Assembly: GCA_900553365.1 (NCBI GenBank)
Contig: USDL01000003.1
Span: 24,926 to 88,925, forward strand
Length of the DNA: 64,000 bases
From: an uncultured Clostridium sp.
GTDB taxonomy: Bacteria; Bacillota; Clostridia; TANB77; CAG-508
Direction of reading: 5' to 3'
Part shown: positions 27,508 through 36,915 of the stretch, piece by piece
Numbering within the stretch: position 1 is the first letter of the stretch
How the letters are laid out: each line of letters starts with the position of its first letter
Translations under genes and position numbers: made by a program
Notes under the pieces: generated by a model
The model's input: only the letters and a program-made list of their open reading frames with translations
Databases searched by the model: none
Told to the model about the DNA's origin: nothing

Positions 27508-28854
27508 TTAGGTATATTTGTCTAACATCCAGCCACCCATGTATACTTGAATTAATGGTACTATAACTACTAAAACTACAAATATTAAAACCAATCCTAC
27601 AAATATTTGTACTATTTGTGGTAATACTTTTATTACTTTTTGTATTATATTGTCTATATCTATTTGCATATAGCTATTTAATTTTTCCATCATTTCAGTT
27701 AGGTCTGTTTGCATACCTATTTTTAGCATTTCTGTTATCATTGGTGTTGATAATCCTGATTTTTCGAATGGTTCTATCCAGCTTTGACCTATTAATATGT
27801 TATTTATTGCTGATTCAATTAATGATAACATAACTGAATTGTTTGTAATATTTCTACTAGTTTCCAAAGCTTCCTGTATTCTTAATCCATTTTTTAAGTT
27901 TAATAATATTGATTGAACTAGTCTTGAAAAATCTATTGCATATATTAGCTTACCAAATATAGGCATTGTATATTTAAAATAGTGATATTTATATTTTCCT
28001 TGTGGAGTCCTTATATAAGCTATGATTGAAACCACTATTGCTGCTATAATTACAACTGGTATATACCATATTTTTGCTACTGCATTTATTAAATTTGAAA
28101 ACCACAATGTTAATGCAGGCAATTTGGCATCTGAACCAAAACTCTTAAATACATTTTGAATCATTGGTACTGATATAATTGTTCCTACTACTGCCAAAAC
28201 CATTAATACTACGAATTGTACCAAGTTTGGTATTAATATTTCCCTTAGCTTTTTATTCATTGCTTCTGTATCTTCAAGGTATTTTACTGCTTGCTCTAAT
28301 GCATTTGTAAGCGAACCTGATAATTCACCTACTTTAATCATATTTATGTATATTGGAGGAAATATAGAGCTATAGTACTCCATTGTTGTATACATGTTTT
28401 CTCCTGCTTCTACTCCAAGCAATATATCCTCTACTATTATTCTAAGTGTTTGGTTTTCTATTGTTTCTATAACTGTTGTTAAAGCATGTATGTTATTAAA
28501 ATTTGCTTTTTTCAAAAGATAAAAGTTTTCTGTAAATACCAATATGTCTCTCTTTTTTATAGCTTTATGCTTTTGCATAGTGTCTTTCATTCTTCTAAAC
28601 CAGTTATCTTTTTTGTTCATACTTTTTTCAATTTGTTCTGCTCTAACTTGTTTTAAAACACTATTATTTGCTTCAATGTTTCTTTTTTGCTTATTAATAT
28701 TTTTATTAGCTTTAACATTAATTGATACCACGGAAATTGGATACAAGTCATTATTTTTTAACTTCTTCAATAAGGCATATTTATTTGGTGCATCTATTCT
28801 GTTTTCTACAACATCTCCTGCCTTTGTTGCGGCTCTATACTTGTATATAGGCAT
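27508..28854 (-). CDS. pilC: type IV pilus inner-membrane platform protein PilC
   Basis: 448 residues. After the usual MPIYKYRAATKAGDVVENRI start there are two GspF/T2SF domains (about 100-230 and 310-435) with three or more membrane helices. It is the platform on which PilB and PilT act. Last gene of the pilus operon, 28 bases after pilT. Confidence 0.94.
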   Translation of the reverse strand: MPIYKYRAATKAGDVVENRIDAPNKYALLKKLKNNDLYPISVVSINVKANKNINKQKRNIEANNSVLKQVRAEQIEKSMNKKDNWFRRMKDTMQKHKAIKKRDILVFTENFYLLKKANFNNIHALTTVIETIENQTLRIIVEDILLGVEAGENMYTTMEYYSSIFPPIYINMIKVGELSGSLTNALEQAVKYLEDTEAMNKKLREILIPNLVQFVVLMVLAVVGTIISVPMIQNVFKSFGSDAKLPALTLWFSNLINAVAKIWYIPVVIIAAIVVSIIAYIRTPQGKYKYHYFKYTMPIFGKLIYAIDFSRLVQSILLNLKNGLRIQEALETSRNITNNSVMLSLIESAINNILIGQSWIEPFEKSGLSTPMITEMLKIGMQTDLTEMMEKLNSYMQIDIDNIIQKVIKVLPQIVQIFVGLVLIFVVLVVIVPLIQVYMGGWMLDKYT

Positions 28855-28882
28855 ATATTTTCCCTCCGTTCTAATGAATACT

Positions 28883-29980
28883 TTATTGCATCATTTTCAT
28901 TTTCATTTGCATAATTGTTCTATTAAGAATTTCTATATTTTTTTCTTCTAGTTGTGATTTTGCTTGCTCTAATGTGATTTTATTTTTAACATATAATTCA
29001 GCTAGTGAATTTATTAAACTTACATTTCCTTTTCCTAAACTGCTTTGTATTGCATCTTCTAGTTCAGATACGCTAAATTTTTCTTTTCTTATACATCCAG
29101 CTACTACATTATCTACCACCATAACTTCTGGCAATAGTACCAACTTTCCATCTACTCCTCTTAATAGTCTTTGTGATACTATTAGTTTTAATAATGAAGC
29201 TATTAAGTACTTAACTGAGCCTTGGTCTCTTATCTCATAGAAGTTTATTATTCTGTCTATTGTTTCTGCACATGATTTAGTATGTAAAGTTCCCAATACT
29301 AAATGACCAGATTCTGCCATGTCAATAGCTGCTTCCATTGTTTCTTTGTCTCTAATCTCTCCTATAATTAGTATATCACAGTCTTCTCTTAACGCATTTT
29401 TTACACCGTCTCTATAAGTTATTACGTCTTTACCAATTCCAACCTCTTTTTGTACTATTAATGATTTTTGTGAAGTATGTTTAAATTCTATAGGTTTTTC
29501 TAGAGAAAGGATTTTTTTGTTTTCATTTTGATTTATTTCATTTATTAATGCATTAAGTGTTGTTGTTTTACCAGAGTTTGTTTTTCCTGTTACTAATATT
29601 AATCCTTGTGGTTGATACATCATTCTTCTAACTACATCTGGAATTCCAAGTTCTGAAAATTGTGGTAATGTATTTTTAATTAATCTAAGTGTTGCAACAG
29701 GAATATCATCTGAAGAAGATATATTTCCTCTAAATCTTACTCCTTCATATTCATAAGAAAAATCTAGTTTTTTAGTTTTACTATATTCTTCATCTTTTTG
29801 TATATTTCCTCGTACGAAATAATCGTACATTTCATCCATATCTTCTGCATCTAATATTTCTTCATCTTCTATTTCATTTAATTCTCTTGCTACTCTAAGC
29901 ATTGGTCTTTTTCCTGCAACTAAATGTATATCTGATGCATTTTTTTCTATTGCTTCTTGAAAAATTTTGTTTATATTCAT
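28883..29980 (-). CDS. pilT: type IV pilus retraction ATPase PilT
   Basis: 365 residues. The N-terminal PAS-like domain has ASDIHLVAGKRPMLRV. Walker A is GKTNSGKTTTL instead of the usual GPTGSGKSTT. The Asp box, Walker B (ILIIGEIRDKETMEAA) and His box (GHLVLGTLHT) follow. It depolymerises the pilus, giving twitching or DNA uptake. It lies between pilB and pilC. Confidence 0.94.
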   Translation of the reverse strand: MNINKIFQEAIEKNASDIHLVAGKRPMLRVARELNEIEDEEILDAEDMDEMYDYFVRGNIQKDEEYSKTKKLDFSYEYEGVRFRGNISSSDDIPVATLRLIKNTLPQFSELGIPDVVRRMMYQPQGLILVTGKTNSGKTTTLNALINEINQNENKKILSLEKPIEFKHTSQKSLIVQKEVGIGKDVITYRDGVKNALREDCDILIIGEIRDKETMEAAIDMAESGHLVLGTLHTKSCAETIDRIINFYEIRDQGSVKYLIASLLKLIVSQRLLRGVDGKLVLLPEVMVVDNVVAGCIRKEKFSVSELEDAIQSSLGKGNVSLINSLAELYVKNKITLEQAKSQLEEKNIEILNRTIMQMKMKMMQ

Positions 29981-30010
29981 ATTATTCTTCTCCTCATCAG
30001 TATTTTAAAC

Positions 30011-31639
30011 TTAATATATTGCTACTTTTTTATTCAATTCTTCCAATGTTGTTATACCTTGTAAAACTTTATGTATTCCATCAATTGAAAGTGGAACATA
30101 TCCTTCTTCTAATGCTGTTTGTCTAATGCTTAGGCTTGATGCTCCATGTATTATTTGTTCTTTTATTTCATCTGTTATTGTTAAAATTTCAAAAATACCA
30201 ATTCTTCCCAAATAGCCTGTTTGATTACATTCTTTACAACCTACTGGTGTATAAGTATATTTATCTGTAAAATCTATTTCTTGATTATATCTTTTTGCAA
30301 AATTCTTCATGATTTTCTTTTCTTCTTCTGTAAATTCCCTTTTTTTAGCACATTTTGGGCATAATCTTCTCACTAATCTTTGTGATATTGATGTTGCTAA
30401 GGTACTTGAAATGTCGTAATCAGATATTCCCATTTTTCTTAATCTTGTTATAACTTCTAAGCTATCTATTGTGTGGATTGTTGATAAAACATAATGTCCT
30501 GTTTGACCAGCTTGCATTGCAATTTCTGCTGTTTCCTGGTCTCTTATTTCTCCAACAAGAATTATATCAGGGTCTTGTCTTAATACTGTTCTTAATGAAT
30601 CAGAAAATCTTAGTTTTTCTGAAATTTCTATTTGGTTTAAACCTGGTATACGAATTTCAACTGGGTCCTCAATAGTTGTTATATTTATATTTGGATTATT
30701 TAAGTAATCTATTATACTATATAAAGTTGTTGTTTTACCTTCACCTGTTGGTGCTGCAATAACTGTTATACTATTTCTTTTGTTAAGTTTTTTTCTAATC
30801 TCTTCATCTGTTTGGTTAAATCCAAGTTCTTCTAAGCCCATAATGCTCATGTTTTTCTTTAGTAATCTTAAAACAAACTTTTCTCCATAAATATTCTTCT
30901 GTGAAGACACACGAATGTTGTAATCTGGGTAAAGTATAATTCTACCATCTTGAGATTCTTGCTTTTCTTGGAACATGTTAGATATAGCTTTTAATCTACC
31001 TATTATTTGTCCCTGTTTTTCCTTTTTAATCTCTGTTGCTTTTATTAATTCACCATCAATTCTATATCTTACTCTAACAGAATCTTCTAATGGTTCTATA
31101 TGTATATCACTCGCTCTTTTTCTCATTGCAGATTTTATAATGCTATCTATTAAAGTGGTTGCATCCTCTCCAGTATCTATATTTTCAGAATCTGTTCCTT
31201 CTAGCGAATTCAAAACAGATTTTATGTTTTTCTCAAAGGTTACATATTTGTCCATTACTAAGCCTTTATTAAGCAATACTAACCTAACAGCTTCAGTAGA
31301 TGCTTTAGAACTACTATCTGCAAAACATACTTTTACTCTATCACCTACAATTTCAAAAGGTATTGCTAGATATTTTCTTGCCATATCTAATGATATATAT
31401 TTTTTAACATCAATTTTTACATCAGCATAAGAAAACATCACTGCTTTCTCATCAAGAATTTCTCCTAGTATTTGTAATAAGGTGTATTGATCGCATAAAT
31501 TTAAAATATTGATAATTTCAATTATCTTTTTGCTTGGGTTTCTTCTCTGATATTCTAATGCCTTATCGATATCAGATTGTGTTAATATTCCTCTTCTTAC
31601 CAATTCAATTCCAATTGGGCCTCTTCTTTTTGAATCCAT
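30011..31639 (-). CDS. pilB: type IV pilus assembly ATPase PilB
   Basis: 542 residues. An MshEN-type N-terminal domain (RRGILTQSDIDKALEYQ) is followed by ASDIHIEPLEDSVRVRYRIDG, Walker A GEGKTTTLY, Walker B ILVGEIRDQETAEIA, and the zinc site formed by CPKC and CKEC (about 425-475). It powers pilus extension. Confidence 0.96.
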   Translation of the reverse strand: MDSKRRGPIGIELVRRGILTQSDIDKALEYQRRNPSKKIIEIINILNLCDQYTLLQILGEILDEKAVMFSYADVKIDVKKYISLDMARKYLAIPFEIVGDRVKVCFADSSSKASTEAVRLVLLNKGLVMDKYVTFEKNIKSVLNSLEGTDSENIDTGEDATTLIDSIIKSAMRKRASDIHIEPLEDSVRVRYRIDGELIKATEIKKEKQGQIIGRLKAISNMFQEKQESQDGRIILYPDYNIRVSSQKNIYGEKFVLRLLKKNMSIMGLEELGFNQTDEEIRKKLNKRNSITVIAAPTGEGKTTTLYSIIDYLNNPNINITTIEDPVEIRIPGLNQIEISEKLRFSDSLRTVLRQDPDIILVGEIRDQETAEIAMQAGQTGHYVLSTIHTIDSLEVITRLRKMGISDYDISSTLATSISQRLVRRLCPKCAKKREFTEEEKKIMKNFAKRYNQEIDFTDKYTYTPVGCKECNQTGYLGRIGIFEILTITDEIKEQIIHGASSLSIRQTALEEGYVPLSIDGIHKVLQGITTLEELNKKVAIY

Positions 31640-31718
31640 AATCTAGACTCCTTTCGTTTATTTATATAGTTAATTATAATACATTTCTTTAAATTTTAAA
31701 ATATATTTTTACATATTA

Positions 31719-32207
31719 CTATAAACTTCCATTTTCGAATATTTCTATCAAGTCGCTTTCATTAGCCTTTTTTAATTTTGAAACACTCTTTTCATAAGTT
31801 TTATCTCCTACAGTTTTTTGCATCTTTATGTGTATAATTTTAACCAAATCAAGTTGTACTTCACTGTTCTCAGGAATATAGTTATCTACATTTATTTGTA
31901 TTTTATACGGAGTTGTTAGGTTTTCTAATGATGAACCTGCACTAAAATATTCTGAATCTTTTGCATTTACATAGTTAATTAAATTTGCTTCTGTTACATC
32001 CTTAAAGTCTGCCTGCTGAACATATTCTAATATTTCAGTAACAACATCTAAGTACATACTATTTAATTTAATCTTTGTTTTTTCTGAAAAAATATTAATT
32101 GTTATTGAGGTTACAATTCCAGCAAAAAGAAGTATTATTAATATTGCTACAATGGCATCTGCCACAATAATTCCTTTTTTTTCTTTAAATATGTTTATTT
32201 TAGCCAT
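31719..32207 (-). CDS. minor pilin-like protein
   Basis: About 162 residues. The N-terminus is a short basic leader followed by GIIVADAIVAILIILLFAGI, one long hydrophobic helix as in pseudopilins, then a beta-rich soluble domain. The processing site is less regular than in PilA. The ATG at 32207 follows AAAGGA. It sits between pilD and pilB, the usual place for PilV- or GspI-like minor subunits. Confidence 0.7.
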   Translation of the reverse strand: MAKINIFKEKKGIIVADAIVAILIILLFAGIVTSITINIFSEKTKIKLNSMYLDVVTEILEYVQQADFKDVTEANLINYVNAKDSEYFSAGSSLENLTTPYKIQINVDNYIPENSEVQLDLVKIIHIKMQKTVGDKTYEKSVSKLKKANESDLIEIFENGSL

Positions 32208-32259
32208 ATATTCCTTTCTCAAAATGGTTAAACATTTTGTATTTTACTAATTTAGAATT

Positions 32260-32877
32260 TTAGAAAATTATAGTTGCCATTTCTACTATACCCAAAATTG
32301 TAAATAATACAAATGACATTATTTTTAGTTTTTCATTTGTTTCTTTTCTATTATTAAAAATTGTCATTAACGTTAGAGTTACTAAGTATATAATATATCT
32401 ATATATACTAGTATCCAATATGTATAGATATATCATATAGCATGCTTCAGCTAAAATACCAAAATTGAATACTGATTGTTGTATTTTTTTATATTCTTTA
32501 AAAATTCCAATAATTATAAAAACTGTACTTAAAAATAGAACTCCGAAAATTAGTGTTGCAATTTTTGAGTAATTTATATTTAGTAAATCTATTTTAAGTA
32601 AAATAGCAAATAAAAGAAACACAAGTCCAGATGAAACTTCTAATATAAGATACCTTGGTCTTATTTTTTCTTTGCAGTATCTGCATTTTCCACCTAAAAA
32701 TATATAACTTAATATTGGAATTAAATCCAAGAAATTTAATTTATGATTACACTTTGGGCAATATGATCTGGTATGCGTAATGTCTTGTTTTAAAGGAATT
32801 CTATATACTGCTAAAGTATAAAAACTGCCTAAAACTGCCCCCATTGTAAACATAAAGAAATAAATAATAGCGTTCAA
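32260..32877 (-). CDS. pilD: prepilin peptidase-like protein without catalytic Asp residues
   Basis: 205 residues. The N-terminal domain is well conserved: GAVLGSFYTLAVYRIPL, then the zinc-binding CPKC and CRYC pairs and RPRYLILEVSSG. In the membrane part the helix that should carry the first catalytic Asp reads STVFIIIGIFKEYKK, with Gly at the Asp position. The GxGDxK segment with the second Asp is absent. As an A24 aspartic peptidase it should therefore be inactive, although it sits in an otherwise complete pilus operon. Cleavage may be done by another peptidase encoded elsewhere. Confidence 0.8.
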   Translation of the reverse strand: MNAIIYFFMFTMGAVLGSFYTLAVYRIPLKQDITHTRSYCPKCNHKLNFLDLIPILSYIFLGGKCRYCKEKIRPRYLILEVSSGLVFLLFAILLKIDLLNINYSKIATLIFGVLFLSTVFIIIGIFKEYKKIQQSVFNFGILAEACYMIYLYILDTSIYRYIIYLVTLTLMTIFNNRKETNEKLKIMSFVLFTILGIVEMATIIF

Positions 32878-32958
32878 TTTTGTTCACCCTTTTTATAGAA
32901 TTAGGCATATACATATTTTATGCATATGCCTATAAATACAATTCTAATTCATCTTAAA

Positions 32959-33201
32959 TTAAGGAGTAATTCCTGCATTTAACATGTAGTTTCCTACAGA
33001 TGCTGTATTATTGCTGATTATATTTTCAGATCCAACATTTTTTAATTTATCATCAGCTCCTTCGTATGCTTTTCCAGCTTTTTCAGCATTTCCAATTAAG
33101 TCAGAGTTTACAACAACTGCTACTGTAACTGCAACTAATATTAACATAACAACTATTGTTATAATTAATGCAACTAAAGTAATACCTTTTTGATTTTTCA
33201 T
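32959..33201 (-). CDS. pilA: type IV pilin, small PilA-like
   Basis: About 80 residues. The leader MKNQKG is followed by ITLVALIITIVVMLILVAV, the pilin hydrophobic helix, with Ala replacing the usual Glu5. The soluble part is only about 45 residues (SDLIGNAEKAGKAYEGADDK onwards), much smaller than in classical PilA, with no Cys pair. The start at 33201 has GGGAGG eight bases upstream. Likely the major pilin. Confidence 0.85.
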   Translation of the reverse strand: MKNQKGITLVALIITIVVMLILVAVTVAVVVNSDLIGNAEKAGKAYEGADDKLKNVGSENIISNNTASVGNYMLNAGITP

Positions 33202-33268
33202 AAATTTCACCTCCCTTTTATCTTGTCTTTTGTATATATTTAATTTAATAAATATTACCTAAAATTAA

Positions 33269-33664
33269 TTATTTAACAGTATTTAATAATTTACCCTCAT
33301 TTCCTGTTCCTTGTGAATTTCCTGAAGAATTTGTATTGCTGCTTGAATTATTACTGCTACTTGGATCTTCTGCTGATTTTGAGAATGGATTAATTTTTCC
33401 TTCTTCATAAATCTTTTTTCTTCTATCTAGTGCTAAATCATCATCATCAACTCTATATGTTTCAATTATGTTTTGTGTTTCTTGAGCTTTTATTGTTTCA
33501 TTTAACTCTTTTTCAATATCAGCTGATAATGTGTATTCTGCTACTGCCGTTGGTACTTGTTTAGAGTTTGGTGTATATTCGTAAAACATTATACCTAGTA
33601 TCAGCAATATAGCAACAATTAATAGTATTATTATCAAAATTTCTTTAATTACTGATTTTACCAT
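33269..33664 (-). CDS. membrane-anchored pilus accessory protein (PilP-like position)
   Basis: 131 residues: one N-terminal membrane helix (about 9-27), a short helical region, the segment KINPFSKS, and a Ser/Asn/Gly-rich disordered tail. It follows pilO, where PilP lies in other pilus operons, and the INPFS segment recalls PilP's DPF motif. The similarity is too weak for a firm assignment. Confidence 0.55.
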   Translation of the reverse strand: MVKSVIKEILIIILLIVAILLILGIMFYEYTPNSKQVPTAVAEYTLSADIEKELNETIKAQETQNIIETYRVDDDDLALDRRKKIYEEGKINPFSKSAEDPSSSNNSSSNTNSSGNSQGTGNEGKLLNTVK

Positions 33665-33677
33665 TTTGGAACTCTCC

Positions 33678-34355
33678 TTAATCGAATTTTATTCCTACTC
33701 CCTCTATTTTAAAAGTTGCTTTTAATCTATCAGTATTTGTATTTGTTGTTGTTTGAGTAGTATTATTCCCTGTGTTATTGTTTTGTTCATTATCTGTTGT
33801 TTTAGTTGAATTTGTATCTAATACTTTTGGTATTAGTTTAAAGTTTAGTATTTTAAATCCTAATGTATCATCTTTTTCAATGTCATAAATAAAATCTGTT
33901 ATATTTACATATTCACCCTCTGCTGTAACTTCTAAATCATATTTTCCGCTTATTGTTGAATCTACTACGTCTACTTTTAAATTTATATTTTCAGCTTTAG
34001 CATACTTTCCTAGTGCTATCCATAGTCTTTCAATTTTGTATTCTTTTGTAGGTATAATGCCTAATTCAACATTTTCTTCAATATATTTAGCTTTTGCTTC
34101 ATAGTTTGCTTTTGTTTTTTTCAAATTATTCATTGATTCTTCTAATTTTCTTATGCTCTCTGGATAATCTTGTTGTTTTATTTGAGTTGCATTTGCAATA
34201 GTTATATCAAGTGTACCACTTAAATCCTTTACATCTTGAATATTTTTGCTTTTCCATTCAAAACTTGCGGTCTTAAGTTGAACATTTTTTATTGCTAAAA
34301 TATACATTAATACAACCAGTAGCACTAGTAAAACGGATATAAGAAACTTTTTCAT
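33678..34355 (-). CDS. pilO: type IV pilus assembly protein PilO-like
   Basis: 225 residues: an N-terminal membrane helix (about 3-22), a coiled coil (about 60-100), then an alpha/beta ferredoxin-like domain and a Thr/Asn-rich linker. This is the PilO layout. PilO forms the inner-membrane alignment complex with PilM and PilN, here encoded as one fused protein just upstream. Confidence 0.75.
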   Translation of the reverse strand: MKKFLISVLLVLLVVLMYILAIKNVQLKTASFEWKSKNIQDVKDLSGTLDITIANATQIKQQDYPESIRKLEESMNNLKKTKANYEAKAKYIEENVELGIIPTKEYKIERLWIALGKYAKAENINLKVDVVDSTISGKYDLEVTAEGEYVNITDFIYDIEKDDTLGFKILNFKLIPKVLDTNSTKTTDNEQNNNTGNNTTQTTTNTNTDRLKATFKIEGVGIKFD

Positions 34356-34376
34356 GTTTTCTCCTTTACTTTTCTA

Positions 34377-36017
34377 TTAATAAGGTAATTGTCCTGTTAT
34401 TGTTACTCCTATTAGGTTGTCTTGTTTAACGCCTTTTGTTGTTGTAATATTTGTTAAAATTCCTTCCTCTTCTAGAGTTGCTTTAAAGTACCCTAACTGG
34501 TCATATTTTTCTGCTTGTGCTGTTATTGTTACATTTTTGCCTGTTGCATTTTCTATTGACAATAGTTGTACTCCAGTTGGAATTTTGTTCATAATTCTGT
34601 TCAATAAGTTTGGAATTGCATTCTTACTTGAATATTCTTCGCTTATTCTTTCATTTTGCTCATTTATTTTATCTATCATACTTTGATATGAAGATGTTCT
34701 TGTATTAATCATTGAAGTATATTGACCAATTTTTTCTATCTGTTGTTTGCTTTCGCTTATTGTTGTTTGAGCTTCTTCAATTTTATTGTTGATTTGTTTT
34801 GAAATAACTTCTGTTGTTGCTGTGTAAAAGATTATTGCAAGTAGCATTGTTGTTACAGCTCTTAGTAAAACTTTATCTGTAAAATCTAATTCAGCATTCA
34901 TTATTTCTTTGAAAGTTGCTTTAGGTTTCTTAGGTTTTTGGCTTAATATCTTGCTTTTACCTTTTCCAACATCGCTTGTAAGTAATGCCCAAATCTGTTG
35001 TCTTCTCTTAGCTTTATCGCTAAAGTTTGTATCTTGATTTTTTGTATCTAGACCTTGTAGAGCTAATGCAATTGCTGAGTTTACTTCAATATAGTCTTTA
35101 ATATTTATTTTTATATTAGTTTTTTCAACAAAATATGGTACTAGTATTTCACATTTTTTATTAATAAAGCTCTCTTGGAAAAGTAAATCAATATTATTTA
35201 TTATAAGTCCCATACCAGTTAAATATATGCTATTAATTTCTAATCCGCTGTTTGTAATGTTTTCTTTTACTTTTTCTATGATTTCAACTAGTGTAGTTAT
35301 TATTTCGTCTAAGTATTCATTACCTTCTATTTTTAGATTTTGACCTGATTTTGTATAAACTGTTGTGTTTTTGCAAATTTCATAAGCTCTTTGTATTGAA
35401 TTTTCTTTTTCAGCAATAGATTTTAAAATTTCTGCCATTCCTTCTTCAATTTTGTCTATTTTATATATTTTGCCATTTATTATTGTTGTAATTTCAGTTT
35501 GTTCTTCTAAGTTTACTACCACGCAATTATCTTGTAAAACTGCTCTATTTAAAACTGGTATTATTGTTGATATTGGTGATATATTTTGTACTCTATATTT
35601 ATCTAAAAGTTGTAATCTTTCTACTATGTTTGCTTTATCAATATATGTGTAAACAACTCTAATTTTATCTCTATCTTCTAAATTGTCTGCCTTTAATCTT
35701 CTAAATTCAATAGTATTTTTGTTTTTATTGTTATTGTTGCAGAAAAATTCAAATTCTGTTTCAATTGCTTTTTCCATGTCATTTGGTTTTAGTAAATTAA
35801 ATACATTCGAATATGCATAATGTTCTTTTTCTATGTTAACGCTTATTGGTATTTGAAAACTAAATGTTTCTTTTATTATTTGTTCTATGGTTTCTTCTAT
35901 ATTTAAATCAAAGAACTTAACGCCATAAGCTTCAACTTTAAATTCGTTATGTTCTTTAGAAATTTTAGCATATTTTATTAAATTATTCTGAATATACATT
36001 CCTAAACAACTTGGCAT
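34377..36017 (-). CDS. PilM-PilN fusion protein
   Basis: 546 residues. Residues 1 to about 325 are an actin-like PilM domain (LGMYIQNNLIKYAKI; VVNLEEQTEITTIINGK; SIYLTGMGLIINNID). A linker and a membrane helix (about 385-405, VLLRAVTTMLLAIIFYTATT) follow. The rest is a PilN domain with coiled coil and ferredoxin-like fold (NRIMNKIPTGVQLLSI). In most bacteria pilM and pilN are separate genes. First gene of the pilus operon. Confidence 0.85.
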   Translation of the reverse strand: MPSCLGMYIQNNLIKYAKISKEHNEFKVEAYGVKFFDLNIEETIEQIIKETFSFQIPISVNIEKEHYAYSNVFNLLKPNDMEKAIETEFEFFCNNNNKNKNTIEFRRLKADNLEDRDKIRVVYTYIDKANIVERLQLLDKYRVQNISPISTIIPVLNRAVLQDNCVVVNLEEQTEITTIINGKIYKIDKIEEGMAEILKSIAEKENSIQRAYEICKNTTVYTKSGQNLKIEGNEYLDEIITTLVEIIEKVKENITNSGLEINSIYLTGMGLIINNIDLLFQESFINKKCEILVPYFVEKTNIKINIKDYIEVNSAIALALQGLDTKNQDTNFSDKAKRRQQIWALLTSDVGKGKSKILSQKPKKPKATFKEIMNAELDFTDKVLLRAVTTMLLAIIFYTATTEVISKQINNKIEEAQTTISESKQQIEKIGQYTSMINTRTSSYQSMIDKINEQNERISEEYSSKNAIPNLLNRIMNKIPTGVQLLSIENATGKNVTITAQAEKYDQLGYFKATLEEEGILTNITTTKGVKQDNLIGVTITGQLPY

Positions 36018-36054
36018 TTTTTATCTCCTTAGTTTTAACGTTTTCTTTAACTCT

Positions 36055-36117
36055 ATTTTAAACTATTTTTTTGCATAGTCAATACTTTTGTCGAAAATGT
36101 AATATAATTGTAATATT
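36055..36117 (-). promoter_or_regulatory. pilus operon promoter with 0A-box match and TGTAAT repeats
   Basis: On the minus strand TTGACT (36082-36077), a 16-base spacer and TAAAAT (36060-36055) form the promoter. Just upstream lie a 0A-box match (TGTCGAA on the plus strand, 36089-36095) and the direct repeat ATGTAATATAA-TTGTAATATT (36097-36117). The arrangement matches that of the BspA-pilin gene. Confidence 0.6.
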
Positions 36118-36220
36118 TTTGCAACATTTCTGTTTTTTATTAAATTTATGTATTTTTTTGTTACATTTGTAAACACTATTCTTATTAATTTAACTATTAA
36201 AATGGAGGTATTATTTTGTT

Positions 36221-36433
36221 ATGAGCACAGAAAAGCATTTGAAATTAACTGGTTCTTCAGAGGTTTCTTGGAAAGATGCTATTGTAAAAACAATTCAAGA
36301 AGCCTCAAATACAATAGATTATTTAACTGGAATTACAATTTTAGAGCAAAAAGCAAAGATTGATGGTAATAAAATTATTAAGTATTACGCAACTATGGAT
36401 TTAACTTTTAATGTTGATAATAACAGGGGGTGA
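36221..36433 (+). CDS. dodecin family protein
   Basis: 70 residues matching the dodecin layout: KLTGSSEVSWKDAIVKTIQEASNTI (helix), then beta strands with KIDGNKIIKYYATMDLTFNVD. Dodecins are flavin-binding dodecamers. It lies six bases upstream of spoVAC, so the two are probably co-transcribed, which suggests a flavin store or a role in the spore. GGAGG lies 12 bases upstream of the ATG. Confidence 0.82.
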   Translation: MSTEKHLKLTGSSEVSWKDAIVKTIQEASNTIDYLTGITILEQKAKIDGNKIIKYYATMDLTFNVDNNRG

Positions 36434-36438
36434 TTTTT

Positions 36439-36888
36439 ATGAAGCCTATTAATACAAATAAAGAATATCAAGAATATGTAAAGCAAAAGTCTCCTAATTC
36501 TCCTATCTTTAAAAATTGCTTCAACAGTTTTTGGGTTGGTGGCTTAATATGTGCACTTGGTCAAATTATAATGGAGATTTGTAAATATAGAGGTTTAGAT
36601 ATTGAAATGAGTGGAACTGTTGTTTCGATTTCATTAATATTTTTAAGTGCATTTTTAACCTCTCTTAATATATTTAATAAAATAGGAAAATTTGCTGGAG
36701 CTGGTTCACTTGTTCCTATTACTGGTTTTGCTAATTCTATCGTTTCTCCTTCTATTGAATATAAGTCTGAAGGTTACGTTATGGGAGTTGGAGCAAAAAT
36801 GTTTACAGTAGCAGGTCCAGTACTTGTTTATGGTATATCAACATCTATTCTAGTTGGAATTTGCTACTTAATTTTTACAGGTGTTTAA
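36439..36888 (+). CDS. spoVAC: stage V sporulation protein AC
   Basis: 149 residues. Family segments KNCFNSFWVGGLICALGQ and GKFAGAGSLVPITGFANSI are present, with about four membrane spans. SpoVAC is a membrane channel subunit for dipicolinic acid uptake into the forespore and its release on germination. The ATG at 36439 follows AGGGGGTG. Confidence 0.95.
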   Translation: MKPINTNKEYQEYVKQKSPNSPIFKNCFNSFWVGGLICALGQIIMEICKYRGLDIEMSGTVVSISLIFLSAFLTSLNIFNKIGKFAGAGSLVPITGFANSIVSPSIEYKSEGYVMGVGAKMFTVAGPVLVYGISTSILVGICYLIFTGV

Positions 36889-36915
36889 TATTATTTTTGA
36901 AAGGAACGTGATAAA

